Positions 33,578 to 46,976 of a DNA stretch of 64,000 bases are shown here, piece by piece. The notes below the pieces were generated by a model. The model worked only from the letters and a program-made list of their open reading frames with translations, was not told the DNA's origin and ran no database searches. The position numbers and the translations under genes were made by a program. The stretch covers positions 6,900,001 to 6,964,000 of the forward strand of contig NC_089241.1 in the NCBI RefSeq assembly GCF_000512585.2. Reading direction: 5' to 3'. This DNA is from Kwoniella bestiolae CBS 10118. Taxonomy: Eukaryota; Basidiomycota; Tremellomycetes; Tremellales; Cryptococcaceae. Within the stretch, counting starts at the first letter, position 1. Each line of letters opens with the position of its first letter.

Positions 33578-34099
33578 GTTCCTCAACTCAGATACAGTAT
33601 CAAGTGGGGTTTACGAGCTGCAGAGAGGGGTTCGAGAAAGTCACCAATACAGAATATCGTAAATGACAGTCTCAGGATTCAAGAGTCTCGGCAGCTCTCC
33701 AATTCGTTCTGGACGCGGTCCCAGGAGTGGCAAACATTTTTGACATTGCAGATCCTTTGATCGAATCCCCACTATAAAACAACTGATTCCATGACTCGGA
33801 TGCTAGTCGGTGCGGGTGATACAAACTTCGACATCCATGACTCCCAGATGGCTCCTCACTCTGTCAGCTCCGAGTGGAAATGAATCCATGCTTTACCTAT
33901 CTTTGATATTGACTTTTCTACTCCCACCTCAAAGATGCCACTGAACTGGATTCCGCCACTTTGCTTTTCGTCTCTGTTCGGTTGCCTCTTTTCCTCATAC
34001 CCGACCCATTCGACATAATATCTCCAATCTCTTCTCTCCTCAACATCTATCAGATATCCTTGATCCTTTTATCAGCATCGTCACATTACCTAACTCAAC
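33578..34099. promoter_or_regulatory. Divergent gap, promoter of PEX14
   Basis: 522 bp between divergent starts. Pyrimidine-rich tracts fill 33955-34090 just before the PEX14 ATG, as is common for leaders in these yeasts. No defined site recognised. Confidence 0.4.
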
Positions 34100-35524
34100 A
34101 TGGATGCCTCTTCATCCTCGTCCAGCCGTCAAGAGCTGATACGCAATGCCGTATTGTTCCTCAACGATCCAAAGGTACAGTCCCTCTCTTCCCATACCAC
34201 TCCGTTCACTCGTACTGATGCTCTGAATCCAACTCGGCAGGTCCAATCCTCCTCTCTCACCTCCCGTATCCAATTCCTAGAATCCAAAGGACTGAATGAA
34301 TCTGAGATCCAACAAGCTTTATCCCAAGCTTCTCAGAGTACTTCCGGCGGGATAGAACCTGAGCGACCAAGGGATCCTTCGCCTAGATATGGTTATGGGT
34401 ATGGGTATGGACAGGGTGTGATGCAGGCTCCTGAGCCGCCCAGGAGGGATTGGAGGGATCTGTTTGTACGTAAAACCCACCTGGACACTCAAGTATTACA
34501 TGGGATTGTAGCTGATATGGTGATGCCAATAGATAATGGCTGTTGTTTCTGGTGGTGTAGTCTATGGATTATCCGTGTTGGCCAAGGTGAGTTATCTATA
34601 TCAATCTTACATACCGATCTATCACCACATCGACCGACAATATTACTGCTTGTCAATCTTCTCAAGATCCCCTCGATAAGCGAGAGAACCAATTAACCTT
34701 TTCTCCTATAATCGCAGAAATACCTCCTCCCTCACCTCCAACCCCCCTCAACCACAACCTTCCAAGACACCTCCCAATCCCTTACAGACTCATACGACGA
34801 AGCTTCCCGACTCCTCAACGAGCTCACAGAGCAGACAAGCAAACTTCAATCGTCCATTGAAGAGGACAAGGAAAGGGTCAATAACGTGATCGAGCAGGTC
34901 GAGCTGGCATTGAGCAGCGTGAGGAGTAATGAGGAGAAGTGGACAGAGGAATTGAGGGATATACGGAGCGAGGTGGAGAATGTCAGGGACCTTGTACCGA
35001 AGGTGAGTTGTTGGTTCGGTCAAGACGTGTTGGGTCGGCAGGGCCACGATGGTCCAATGGTAAAAGTATGTACGGATGCAGCTATGTTGGAGTTGGTGAG
35101 GCCACGGAGAATAGTCTGTAGTCTTAGCTCATGGCAGGGAGAGTCCTTGAAGAGAACCATTGCTAAAACTACTCGTTCCACCTCATAGTTGATAGAGAAA
35201 CACTCTTCCTCCCAATCCTCAGTACTTACAGACCTCCAAAACGAACTTCGTTCCCTGAAAACTCTCCTCATCTCCCGCCAAAATCAAGCTCAACCCCAAC
35301 CTCAGTCGCAAACTCCCGGCTCCTCTTCATCCTCTGCGGTCAGCTCAACCACAGCAGCTGCCAATGCGCTTTTAACACCCAGAGGAAAAGGCATACCAGC
35401 TTGGCAGTTGCCTGCTGGGGCTTCTCCGTCGGGTAGTGGGAGTGGGAGCTCAACACCGCCAAATGGGGATAAAGAGCAGGTAGAGGGACAGGGCAAGGGG
35501 AAGGGGAAGGAGGATGGGGTATAG
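34100..35524 (+). CDS. PEX14: Peroxisomal membrane docking protein Pex14
   Basis: Pex14 is the docking and translocation-pore component for the PTS1/PTS2 receptors Pex5/Pex7 at the peroxisome membrane. Five exons (34100-34174, 34241-34465, 34533-34586, 34718-35002, 35189-35524) give 324 residues. The N-terminal domain carries the conserved receptor-binding helices (RQELIRNAVLFLNDPKVQSS then RIQFLESKGLNESEIQQAL). A hydrophobic segment (IMAVVSGGVVYGLSVLA) encoded by the 54-nt exon 3 is the membrane anchor, next to KYLLPHLQPP. A coiled coil follows (about residues 140-225), then a Gln/Ser/Pro-rich tail with Lys/Gly repeats. All exon phases are 0. Confidence 0.92.
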
Positions 35525-35861
35525 TATACCAAATTAACGAGGTGGGATGAGCGGGACCAGGTACGATTGGGGTCGTTCAGTGAGGTGTAGGAGAGGGATT
35601 TGATCGTTAGTGCGATATTTCCTTTTGATTAGAACGTTTGTAGTTACATAGGTTATGATATGGTATAATCCCAATATAGTACATACAGTCCACAAATCAG
35701 GAGCCTTGTCTCCCGTCACGTCACGGGAACTGTATTTGCTCTTGAATGCAGCATAGGGCTGCGTTGGATCATACAATGGATCAGGTCAGGTCGGAGAATC
35801 ACATCCTGTGCTCCCACTACGTATCATACACGAAGTGTCTTGCAAACCAAATCCAACCACC
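35525..35861. other. Convergent intergenic region
   Basis: 3' flanks of PEX14 (+) and the DUF4604-type gene (-). No feature recognised. Confidence 0.4.
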
Positions 35862-36639
35862 CTACTCCTCCCCCTCCGCTTCATTGAAACTCAACATCCC
35901 CTTCTTCGCTTTCTTCTTCTTCTTCTTTGTCGCATCTTTCCCATCATCATCTTCTTTCGTCGTGTTACCTCTCTGCTGCTCATCGTTGCCTACCAATTTC
36001 CTTTTGTTCGTATTGGATTTCGGTACTATACTACCAGTCTTGGACTTGTCCCGGGTTGATGAGGTGGTATCATTGGAGGTGTGTTTCTGTTTGTGGTTAT
36101 CCGATGTCGAGGGTGGTGGGGAAGTTTCGCCTTTGGCTATAATTCCAATAGCCAGTCAGTCGCAGTACTACTCGAAAGTCCTGATTCCATTGATCGAATT
36201 ACGGGTCTAATGACCATCCGTCTGTTCTCACTTTTCCTCCCTTCCTATATTTCCATTCGCCTCCTCTCCATACCCAGAACAAAAGAAAGAAAGAAAGAAA
36301 CCCAGACTCACCCTCCCTCCTCAGCCTCTTGACTTCACCCTCACTCAAATGCCTCCCCTCCTTTAGAACAACCACCTGAGGCCCATCGTCCCCCCCTCCT
36401 CCGAACGTCTCTCCCCACTCGTCATCATCCTCCTCTTGTTGGGCCGCTTCGTCGTCGCTCCCATTAGCCCACTGGCCATCTTTCGGTCGGGATGGTAATG
36501 CCTCTCTGCCATTGGCGTTTACTTGGCGCTGAGGGGATGGGGGTGAGGGGGGTTTACCAAAGTTCTGGAGGAATTTGGGAGTGTTGGATGTGTAGGATAG
36601 ACCTTGGAATGATTGTTTTGTGGGTTGACGGCGGGACAT
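35862..36639 (-). CDS. DUF4604-type small acidic/basic protein
   Basis: Two exons (36312-36639 and 35862-36136) give 200 residues. The pattern fits the DUF4604 family: N-terminal SFQGLSYTSNTPKFLQNFG, a central acidic block (QQEEDDDEWGETF), then GPQVVVLKEGRHLSEGEVKR, a Lys-rich run (KKKKKKAKKGM) and the final LSFNEAEGEE. The biochemical role of the family is not established to my knowledge; composition suggests a nuclear or nucleolar protein. A GAAA microsatellite lies in its intron (36283-36300). Confidence 0.72.
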
Positions 36640-36985
36640 CTTGGGTTGACTCGTGCCTTTAGGTGAGGATGTGGAGATGGGTATGAGTTGGGTCGGTGCA
36701 GTCAGGTCGGAAGTGGAGTTAGTGGGATCAGATATGATGTAGGTACAGGTGCAGTATACAGATACAGATACCAAGGTGTGTAAGGTGGTTGATTGGTTGA
36801 CCTCCACTTTTATCCATCTCATCACTTCATTCCAGATCCAAGTCGCCCATATATCGACATGAAACATAAAGCTACATTCTGCATGATCATGATCAAAGTA
36901 TATATACACATGAATACCCAAACTACATATTATTCAAGTCATACCGACCCAGTCCCATTAATGTGATTATCGTCATTTCCGAAAA
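36640..36985. other. Intergenic between DUF4604 gene and GYP7 stop
   Basis: 346 bp, head-to-tail on the minus strand; it should hold the DUF4604 gene promoter. An in-frame upstream ATG chain (to 36921) exists but is low in coding character. Nothing else recognised. Confidence 0.4.
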
Positions 36986-39900
36986 TCATACCCCCTTCCA
37001 AGCAACTAACAACTCCCTCAAATCCTCCGAGATCACCCTCCTCTCTTTCTTCTTCTTCTTCTCCTCATCCTCTCCTCCCCCGTCATCTTGATCAATCTCT
37101 TTACCCTTCCCTTTAGACGTCGAAGACGTAACGTCAGAATTGACTCTACGATGCCTCAGTCCATCTTTATTATCACTTTCCACACTTAGACTCGTACTTC
37201 CATTGGCAGTTTCTTTATCCAGATCTTCTACTAGAGTTTTGAACGATAAGAACAGAACTTCCGCTTGGGCTAGGGTTGTATCTAGGTCGATCTGCGATGG
37301 GATTAGTATCAGCCTTACACTTGATCATTCCTACCGAATGGATTTCATGCAGAGAGACACCGTGGGACGGACCGGGTAAGCGAAAGAAACGTCATAAAAC
37401 TTACCGTCCCACTCAGGTCATTCGCATATTTCAGAACCTCATCAAACTCCGTCAAATATCTTATCAACACGTCCCTATGAGATTGAAGGACCGCCAGAGC
37501 GACGAACAGGACAAATTGATTGGAATAGTAGTTTGTCCACAATACCTGTCACCGACCGAAAGTAATGAGGTAAGTTTAGCACACCATGGTCACCCAAACA
37601 AAGAGAGTCCGTCTGTAGGGATTGGATAAGGGAAAGAGTACCCACCTCCCATAATTTGATGACCTGCTCAAACTTGAATTCCCTCTTGAACGAAATCAAG
37701 ATCCATCTGAAGCAGAAAAACAGATTCAACGAATCGGTTCGTTCTATCACCCGAAAATGAACAAGATTGATGAGCTGCTGCATTCCAAGATATGGCTCAG
37801 TACATTGCAGCTCACTCACCCAGATGAGCATACAATTCTGGGTCCATCACGCTTATTAATTGTTGTAAAGTCGACAACTTCCTTTTCATCCCACTTTGAT
37901 CACGTAAAAAGTTACTCTCCTGTTTTCCAATCCAGATCATATCAAATCAGCTGGAATTCTGGTCCATATGTACAATTAAGCTGAAAAAATACGCACCATC
38001 ATCTTCATCACTCCCACTAATCCCCAAAACGCATCCGCTTCGTTCGCATCGAAGACCACGTAGATAGGTGAAAGTAGATCCGACATTCCTATATGACCTC
38101 ATTCGTCAGCTACTTTCAGCCTGGCTCATGCACAAATTAGCTCACCTTGTACATATCCCAATTCAGGTGAGTAGGTATGATACGTCATCAAGATAGTCCG
38201 CAATGCAGCGATGTGTGCTGAACACCAAAGACTTTCATCAGCTTCCCTACAGTCTCAGATGAAAGGTTTGTAGCTGGACATACGATTCAAAGCTGCCGCG
38301 CCACCTTCCTCCTCCTCACCCTGCCCATCATCACCCAAACTACCCCTTCTCAAACTTGTCGCCGCTCCTCCACCTTCCTTCTCGTGATCTCCCTTATGAG
38401 CAGCTTCGGCAGGAACAGCATAGATAGCTTGGTTTCGGTCTGTTCGTCTGCAATCGACCTATACATCACATACAGTATCAGCATCCATCATTTCCCCTTA
38501 CTTGATGGGCCCACCATAGTATGGAGGACTACGACCATGGTTGATATATTCGCGAAGCAAGGTTAATCACACTCACATCGATTCTATGCCACTCCTCCCT
38601 CCAATCATCTCGCCCTCCACTGACCTCAGCCTCCTTCTTCCACTTCCCCTTCAACCCCTTATATACCTGTCTCCTCGCCTGTCTAGCCTGTTCCCTCTGA
38701 TCCCTCCTCTTCTCCTTTCCTACATCACCTCCACCCACCCCACCAATACTCCAAGGAACGATCCCCAGCAAGACCTCCCATCCCTCCCTCCTAGCCGCTT
38801 TCTCCAGGGGTTCAGACGAATCGCTGAACCCCCTCTTGAAAATCTCTCTTCTGATCCACAGCTCGTCCCTCCCCTGCGCAGCGAACGATTCCCACTCTCT
38901 AGCGGTGATTGGATGTTGCGGGGTCCTAGTGGGATTAGGGATCGGTCGTTTCGAGTAGGACTTGGGTAACATCGAGAATACCCCCAGGGAACTTTCCAGA
39001 TCCTCTACCTCGGTCGAAGTGGAATTACGTCGGTTGATACGTGCTTTACTTGCTATCTCGTCCCTTCGTGCCTTCTCGCCTTCCTCTGCTACTACCCTGG
39101 CCCACCTTGCTAGGTACAGTCTGGCAGACTCGAACTCATTGGCCACGTCTGTAGAAGATTTGGAAGTTTTGGGTGGTAATCTACCTGTCCGTTCCCATTC
39201 TCCTGGGACATTGACTAAAGATCTTACGGCGGGAGGTAAGTGGGGGACAACAGGTTGAGCCAGGGGATGAGAAAGGACTTGAGAAGCTGCTTTTCTAGAT
39301 AGGTTGGTGAGGTTCGATAAGGAGGTCATGAGTGTCTGTTTGGGTGTGGTAGTGTTCAATACTGCTGTGTTGGGATATGTCTGTTTAGGTGGGTATGGCG
39401 CAGGAGCAGAAGCAGGCTTTACAGGTTGAGGTTGACGTTGAGGAGGTACAGCTTCTGGTTCTTCTTCTAATCCCGCTTCGTGTACTTCCCTATCGCTCTT
39501 ACTTGGATTGACAAGCCATAATTCTGCACCCATATTCTTGCGGGATTGAAGCAAACGAGATCGGACTAGGGTCGCTCGGGATTCGAGGAGAGAAAGGAAA
39601 GGTGGGAAACCCCATTGTGCGCGAGGTAAGGGTTGAGAAGTGTTGGAAGCGGGTGGGGAAGCGAGAAGAGGAGATTCGTCGTCGTGGAAATAGAGTGTGG
39701 GCAGGGAGATACCGCCCATTAGACTATGAACGGAAGTATTAGTATATATCTATTCGGAGTAACGTTGTAACCCACTTGAATGTTGCTGAGCCGTACCAGT
39801 GTGACAAGCTCGGCTGGGAAAGTGAATGTCAGCTATGGCATCGAATGGGAAGGCATAATTTGGCTCACGGGATACACCAAAACACTATATATACTGGTTA

Positions 39901-40560
39901 TAGGAATTGAGAATGCGTATTTTTCGCCTTTTGGCGGTGGTAATGAGACGAACACGAAGCCTGAGAGCAGTCCATTCTTTCATAAGCTACTTCTTTTCGA
40001 CCTCATATTGGGGCTGGAAAAAGCGCAGCTCACCATCTTCTTCCCTTTCACCCTCGCTCTGGGAAGCATTCATACTCCTCCCTTCCACCCTCTTATAACC
40101 CTCTCTGTCCTCCTCGTCCATCCTCTCCAACAACTCATTGGGTACCCAAGTTATCAACGTCTCCTTCTTCCCTCCTTCTCCTACAACAGACTCGTGATTA
40201 GAGTCCAAATTGGGTGCAAGAGAATGAGGAACAGTATTTTCAACTTCTACTAATCCCAGATAACCCGATATATTATCCTTGTTGAAGGAGGTGGGGTGGA
40301 TCGATACATGGGATTTACAATATAATAATCTTGCTTTACCGGTCTTCCCACCTGTGTTGGAAGATGAGTGAGAGACATTCTCGAATGATGTGTGAGTTGT
40401 TGAAGGTGAGTTGGGCTGTAGGGAGACTGATGAGATGTTTATGATTGAGGAAGTATCTGAGTTTGCGTTGGGCTATAGATATATGTGGATGACATGGTCT
40501 GTTAGTACTACGTAGGTGGCGAAGCTGAAGGGTGTAACATACCTCGTTTGGATCTGACAT
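36986..40560 (-). CDS. GYP7: Rab GTPase-activating protein Gyp7, TBC domain
   Basis: GAP for Ypt7-type Rab GTPases in vacuolar/endosomal traffic. Start at 40560 (MSDPNE, then an intron). The N-terminal PH-like region is assembled from several short exons: KARLLYCKSHVSIHPTSFNK, KETLITWVPNELLERMDEED, FVFVSLPPPKGEKYAFSIPI, PSLSHWYGSATFN and LMGGISLPTLYFHDDE. A long exon (38572-39719 region) holds a linker and the start of the TBC domain. Catalytic motifs are visible: HRIDVDCRRTDR (IxxDxxR arginine finger, across an intron) and ELGYVQGMSDLLSP (YxQ glutamine finger). TBC end: FKFEQVIKLWEVLWTNYYSN and NDLSGTIDLD. The C-terminal tail is Ser/Glu/Lys rich. Both fingers are intact, so the enzyme should be active. 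Confidence 0.93.
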
Positions 40561-41012
40561 GTTGATTGCTTTGTCGAACTGTTCTAGGAATCTCATCGGA
40601 TCAGGTATAGGGTGGTTATGGTTTGCATGAGATGAGCTGATGAAGAGTAGAGGGATGTCAATTAGATGATGAGATATGCTGCTGTTATCATAAGCTGTGA
40701 GAGGGTTGAGGTGTTATCTGAGCTGATGTGATATCGTCATCTTACTAGCTATTTAGTTTAATTTAACCGCTAATATAATGCGTCGATCACCCGGCAATTG
40801 GGTGCTATCAGTAGTTTAATTGAGTGCACCACTTATGATCACATGGTATAACTATAACGGCATTCCTCGTACGGTGGTATTTACGTGACGTGTCCTGACC
40901 ATGCAGCGTTGCTACTCGTACATTGAAATTGAGACTACAGTATCCATCTTGACTTGATATATCATCGTTGGTATCATTGTTGCTCACCCAGACCACAGCA
41001 GGAGTTACAATC
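40561..41012. promoter_or_regulatory. Divergent promoter region GYP7 / SEC24
   Basis: 452 bp between head-to-head starts, AT-rich around 40730-40790. No defined factor site recognised. Confidence 0.4.
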
Positions 41013-44000
41013 ATGCCTCCGCGATCAAGATACGCCGTAGACCCAAGCTTATCAGGACCTGCTCAGCAGCCTCAGGTTCAACAACAATGGCAACAACAAT
41101 CTCAATCTACTTCCCCTCAACCTCATTCAGACTATTACCAGCACCAGCAACAACCTGGGTATGGCCAACAGCAACAGTACGGTCAACAGGGATACGATCC
41201 AAATTATGTCCCACAATTACATCAAGTATCCGATAGACCTGCTCCAGCCCCTACAGGTGAATACGCTCCTACTCCTTCATCATCCCATCATCAAGCCCAT
41301 CAACCACAATATCAACAACAGCAACAAGAACAACCTCAGTATCATGTCCCTCAACCACCACAGAATCATATTCCTCCACCTCCCCATTCTAGCGGACCAA
41401 CTTTGACTGGACCGAGAGTAAGGATCGATCCTAGTCAGGTGCCCAATCCTGTCGAAGCGCAGGAATTGGATCAGAACTTATACGATGATGAGGATTTCTT
41501 CACGTGTCAGACTAGGGGGTTGGTACCGCTTGTAGGAACGGATTATAGGGGGATTGATCAGGGTGGGTTGATTGTATCATCGAGACCATCAATCTACACA
41601 GATCTCATAGACATTCGAAATCCCCTCTGATTAATCTTGACTGGCTGGATAAGCTAATCATATTTATGTATCCATCATAGGCAACTCCCTCCCCCGTCAT
41701 CTACGAGCAACTCTCCCAGTCATCCCCTCCACCTCTCAGCTGCTAGACACCACCGCCCTCCCCTTCGGACTGATCGTCCAACCCTTTGCTCAAACGCGAT
41801 ACGACGAGAACCCCATTCCAACAGTATCAAGCTGGATATCAGGTCAAAGTCCATTCGATCCCCCAACTACTTACAATGGTAACGAAGAGGAGGAAGGCCC
41901 ACCAAGGTGTGAGAAGTGCAGAGGATATATCAACCCCTGGTGCAAGTTTGTAGATGGGGGGAGGAAGTGGGGATGTAATTTGTGTGGGGCGAATAATGTT
42001 GGTGAGTTGGTCTTCGTTTTCCTTTCAGAGTTCGACAAGTGTTCCCGTCACCTTTGGCATTGCTCCTGTCTGCCGTTGTTCTGGATGTGACAAAAATATC
42101 CTCCACCATCCGTCTACCCTCATCTACCTAGGTTGCAATCTATTCAACGAACTCATCAGCTAACTCCACGAATAGTCTCCCCAACATACTTCTGCCACCT
42201 CTCACCCTCAGGCCAGCGACTAGACCACTCCGAGCGCCCAGAATTGCAATTCGGCACGTGCGACTACCTCGTCGGCCGATCCTACTGGGCAATGCAGCCT
42301 CCTCCAAGCGGATCATTGATGGACGTAGCCGTGGACGCCGGCAACTCCGCCACAGACGCTATCTCCTCGACCGCATCGGACTTGTTGGGCGGACTACAAG
42401 CGTCCCTTGGACAGGATACTTCCACGGCGTCAAGCACAAATTATAGGGAAAGGGAGAAGGAACGTAAGAAGGAGTTGATGAAGTATAGAAAACCTTCTGG
42501 ATTGGCACGGGTGTTTGTAGTGGATGTGTCGAAGCCTGCTGCTGATCGGGGGATTGTAAGAGAGGTGTGTCAGGGGATCAGGAAAGCCTTGTATGGTGAG
42601 AAGAAAGAGGGAGAGGGAGAGGAGGAAGAAGAGGAGATTAAGATTGGAAGAGGGGAGAGGGTCGGGATTGTCAGTTGTGCGGAGAATGTGGGATTCTGGA
42701 ATTTATCTGTGAGTTGCTCTTTTCAACATGTTCTTCATCATGATATGACTCTCATGCAGTTCACCACTTGCTTGGATGCTATCTGTATTGTAATACCGAT
42801 GTATGGTATGGTCACTTACTGAGACATATGATCGCTTGCAGTCAACCCAATCTTCTCCGTCGCAAATGATCGTATCTGACCTAGAAGATATGTTCATACC
42901 ATTCACAACTGGCTTCCTGGTTGATCCAACCGAATCGAGGTGAGTTGTTATACGCATTGTTAGCGCCAATGCATCCGCTGATTATAACATACTCTACTTA
43001 GATCCCAGATCGAAGCTGTACTGGATCTCTTGCCTGCGATAGCTGAGCGAGGTGGAGAAGGTAACAGGGTGGCTGCTGGGTCGGCGGTCAAAGGCGCTTT
43101 AGCTGGATTGGTGAGTGTCTGCATTCTCACTTGAGCCTGAACTACCACCTTCCCAATCCTATCAAACCGTCTATCGCACATTGCTGTCCCACTCATAACC
43201 TTAAAAGCAGTGGATGCTTCGTTTCTCTAACCATCCTCATCTGCTGTTTGCTGACTCTCCCTCAACGTACAGCGTATGCAAGGTGGTCAGATCAACATCT
43301 TCCTTTCCGGCCTCGTATCCCACGGAGCAGGTACCCTAACCTCCCGCGAAGATCCAACAATATACAACACCGACAAAGAGAAATCCCTCTTCTCACCCTC
43401 CAACTCCTTCTGGCGCGACCTCTCAGAAGAACTAGCAGAATGTGGCGTAGGAGTCAACACATTCATCTTCCCCGAAGTGTACTGTGACGTAGCATCCATA
43501 GGAGCATTGTCAGCAGTGACAGGAGGAGAGGTGTTTTTCCATCCTAAATTCCAACCTGTTAGAGATCGAAATCTCCTCCACCAAGAAATCGGATCTACCA
43601 TATCTAGAGAGACGGCTTATAATGTGACAGTACGGATCAGATGTAGTAATGGACTAAGGGTTTCGGACCACCTAGGAAATTTCTATCAACGAAGTATGAC
43701 GGACCTCGAGTTTTCCCTCCTGGACGCTTCGAAATCGTTCGTGGCGGTATTGAAACATGAGGGATCGAGGTTGGATGATAGACAACCGGCTTTCATTCAG
43801 GTGGCGATTCTTTATACTACTTCTGGAGGGGAACGGAAAGTGAGATTGTTGAATATGAACTTCTCAGTGACGAGCTTGATTGGGAATGTATTTAAGTTTG
43901 CGGATCAGGAGGCTGGCGTGGGGGTGTTGCTCAAGGGAGGTGAGTGATTACGCTTCGTTGATGGGGTCATTCGATGTGAACGCTGGGAGAAGTGAGTGCA

Positions 44001-45436
44001 GGAGGGATGTTGAGGGGATGAGCATGGTGCGATAAGGGATGGAGGCGGATTGAAAGAGAAGGGAGTGGAGATTGATCTGAGGTCTAGCGGTATACGATAT
44101 ACGGTGTATTGAGGAAATTGCTAATGCTTTGTATCTCACTAGCCGTCTCGCAAATGCCCACGCGAAGCTTGAGGGACATCAAGAAAGCCCTGACGGAACG
44201 ATGTAATAGGGTGTTGTTGATGTATAGGAAACACTGTGCTCCGGCTGTACAGCAGGGTCAGGTGGGTTTGGCTCGTGCATAATCGTCTGAGCAGGATTGC
44301 TGATCGACCTTGTATACCTTATAGCTGATATTGCCAGAAGGGTTCAAGCTGTTGCCGCTTTATACACTTTGTATGTTGAAGTCTAAGCCTCTGAAAGGTG
44401 AGTAGTGGTTTCTTTCTGGGGGGAATCTTCCTCTACGTGTTTATATCCATCTCGATTGTCGAGGTAGAACGGTGGTGTCTCCATTCATCGCTCCCTGTCC
44501 TGTATGGACTTCGTCTTCCGTCTCCAGTCTGATGATTGATCCCGACGCTAATGTCACTCACCACACAGGAGGAAACGTAACTTCCGACGTCCGTGTGCAT
44601 TACATGCGCCAATTCAAGTCACTCTCCGCTACGAGAACTATCAACTTGCTCTACCCCAAATTACTGGCTGTGCACGATTTGAACGAGAATGTCGGGTTCC
44701 CCGATAGTAGGGGGAAGTTGGTGTTGCCTACGTTCATGAGGGCGAGCTATGGGTGGATGGTAGCTGAGGGGGCGTACTTGTTGAGTGAGTGGGGTTCTTG
44801 CTTTAGTCGTGGGTCTGCGTGCTTGAGCGCTGACCAGTGCTCACTTTCTACTCTAGCCAATGGCGAGGTAGCGATGCTATGGTTTGGCTCGGCGGTGAAC
44901 CCACAGATAATAGATGATTTGTATGGGGTAGATAACCTGCAAGATCTGGATGTGAGGATGGTGAGTACAAGTGAAAGTTGCTATTACCCTCAATGTCGTA
45001 GGATACATGATCATGAGATACTTGTGCTGATGTGCTACGTTCGGCCAGACCCAACTACCCAAACTCCCTACGCTCCTCTCCACGCAGATCCGAAATATCC
45101 TGACCCACCTGGAAAGAGTGATAGACCATCATCTGCCTGTGATTATTGTCCGACAAAATATGGATGGGATGGAAATTGAATTTGCGAATCAGTTGGTGGA
45201 GGATAGTAATAATGATGCGTTGAGTTATACCGACTGTGAGCTTGGTTCTCCCCTTCCCTCACTTTTCGAAATCAGCTAGGGTCCGATCCTTCTGTTTAGT
45301 CCATCATTTTACATTTGGGGAATTGCACGGGTCAGCTAATATTGTCCGTATCATAGATCTCATGACTGCTCATAAATCGATTACGAACGAGTTGTCAGGT
45401 AATGGAGGCAAGGGGGATAGTTGGAAGCCTTGGTAG
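41013..45436 (+). CDS. SEC24: COPII coat cargo adaptor Sec24
   Basis: Sec24 pairs with Sec23 and selects cargo for ER-to-Golgi COPII vesicles. Domains in order: a Gln/Pro-rich disordered N-terminus with CAA/CAG-encoded runs (41070-41340); RVRIDPSQVPNPVEAQELDQ; the zinc finger CEKCRGYINPWCKF..WGCNLCGANN; the trunk (GLARVFVVDVSKPAADRGIV); the beta-barrel and helical parts (FIFPEVYCDVASIGALSAVT, TVRIRCSNGLRV); and the gelsolin-like end (LLPTFMRASYGWM-type segment, VAMLWFGSAVNPQIIDDLYG), ending GGKGDSWKPW. About ten short introns. ATG 41013 is the first ATG in frame. A charged Glu/Lys loop (near 42600-42660) sits inside the trunk. Confidence 0.93.
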
Positions 45437-45934
45437 GGTAAACATTGTGAATGATTGAGTGGTATTGAATTGACTGAAGAGAGGGTATTGTTTATGATCA
45501 TAGTATACCATGCATTGGATCCAAGTATGAGTCGTACTATCACTTGGGTATCCATTCCTGCACAGTTGTAGTCCCATCAAAGCAGTGGAAGCAAAGAAAA
45601 TGTCAGTGATAAGATAACCCAGTTACACCCACTACGTAATGGTGCCACACTGTGAGTGATGGATATGACATCATCCGTCGTCATTCCCATCAAAAGGTAC
45701 TCTAGATAACAACAAAAGGTGAAACGTTAATTATTGATTGTTGTGGGTATGTGCTGGTGCTTGTGACCCTACCATACAGTTAAAAAAAGGTATATATAAC
45801 CTAATCATGTATCCATATTCACCTGTTGTTCTTTCTCCTCCCCTCCTTGATTCACAACGAACCCTCATATCAATCCCAACTCAATTCGTTATACATACTT
45901 TACTTACCAAACTAACATACCTGACATAGCAAAG
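45437..45934. other. Intergenic, promoter of the 45935 gene
   Basis: 498 bp, same-strand gap. An AT-rich TATA-like stretch (GGTATATATAACC, 45789-45801) lies about 135 bp upstream of the next start. Confidence 0.45.
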
Positions 45935-46976
45935 ATGCAATCAGTCGTAGTGAGTGCTTGCCTCTCCCTCTCCCTTCCAACCCTTCTTCCACCTCACCCA
46001 CTGGTCAGCCATACCACGCCTCATTCCTCACAGCATCCGGACTGACATAGCTACATGACTACGATAGGACGCAGCCAAATCAGCCGTCACAGGAGCAACC
46101 AACCTCGCCTCAACCGCCGTATCCTATACCGGTCTCACCGGAGCAGGGCACTCCCACGCAGAAGAGCATTTACACAAATCGACCCTCCCTCCCGACTCCA
46201 CCGCAGGAGAGGTTAGGAAGATGGATAGTGTAGGGTTGGAGGTGTTTGAGGAGGAGGGGGTGAGACATGAGGTGTTGGTTAAGATTAATAAGCTTGCTAT
46301 GTGAGTTTAGCCCTCTCTTCTCTATTTCCTTTCTCTCTTCTCTATTTCCGTTGTTTCGGAATGGGTGCATGGGTAGAAATAGATCATCATACATGAGGTA
46401 ATCAGTCTTGCTACCTTGTTGATCTTGCCGGTCTGTTTGACTGAACATGCGGTTCAACGTGTTGTATATGCTGATTCTTATCTGATGGGATCGCAGCGAA
46501 GATGCCAAACACGGTTTGAAAGAGGTTGCGTCGCTTGATTTGGTAGGTCCCGATGGGGTTAAGAAAGGTATCTCGGTGAGCCTATCCACATCTGTGACGT
46601 ACATCGCATCGATACTAGTCCCTAGCTAGAATAACCAGGACCAGGCTGATTAACCTGGATGTTCGCTTAGTACTACCACCCGCTCCGATACTTCACGGTC
46701 GACCGACCATTGGGTGTAGATTACATTGGGGAAATTGAGATTGAAGAGGGCAAATCTATTCATGGTGAGTTGAGTCGACACACTTTCCTCCCACATATCA
46801 CCACCTGTTGTCAATGTTGCAAACTCATGCTCCGATGTCGACGTGAACAAATAGTCCGAGTGCACAAGGCCGGATCGGGAAACACCCCATTATTCCACTC
46901 AATCGATACTCGACCTTCCGAGGAGGGAGGGGCGGTGTTTAAGACGGGTGAACCGCTGGGTTGGTTCGACTATTAG
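45935..46976 (+). CDS. Small hypothetical protein, unrecognised
   Basis: At least five exons: 45935-45949, about 46068-46301, about 46499-46576, about 46670-46765 and 46851-46976. They give roughly 180 residues, with frames joined cleanly. The first part is Ala/Ser/Thr rich and amphipathic (AAKSAVTGATNLASTAVSYT) with a His patch (HSHAEEHLH). The second part has a compact conserved-looking core: EVLVKINKLAIEDAKHGLKE, ISYYHPLRYFTVDRPLGVDY and the end TGEPLGWFDY. I do not recognise the family. The cleanly spliced structure and clear coding character support a real cytosolic protein. Confidence 0.65.

Noticed and set aside
33735..33780. GATCGAATCCCC resembling a tRNA B box upstream of PEX14
   Set aside because: No matching A box or acceptor stem at the right distance upstream; no cloverleaf can be drawn.
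35030..35110. tRNA-like start (GGTCCAATGGT) in a PEX14 intron
   Set aside because: It resembles a tRNA D-arm, but no B box (GGTTCGANTCC) or closing acceptor stem follows.
40968..41012. Upstream extension of SEC24 (start at 40968)
   Set aside because: Requires a non-ATG start; ATG 41013 is the first ATG in frame.
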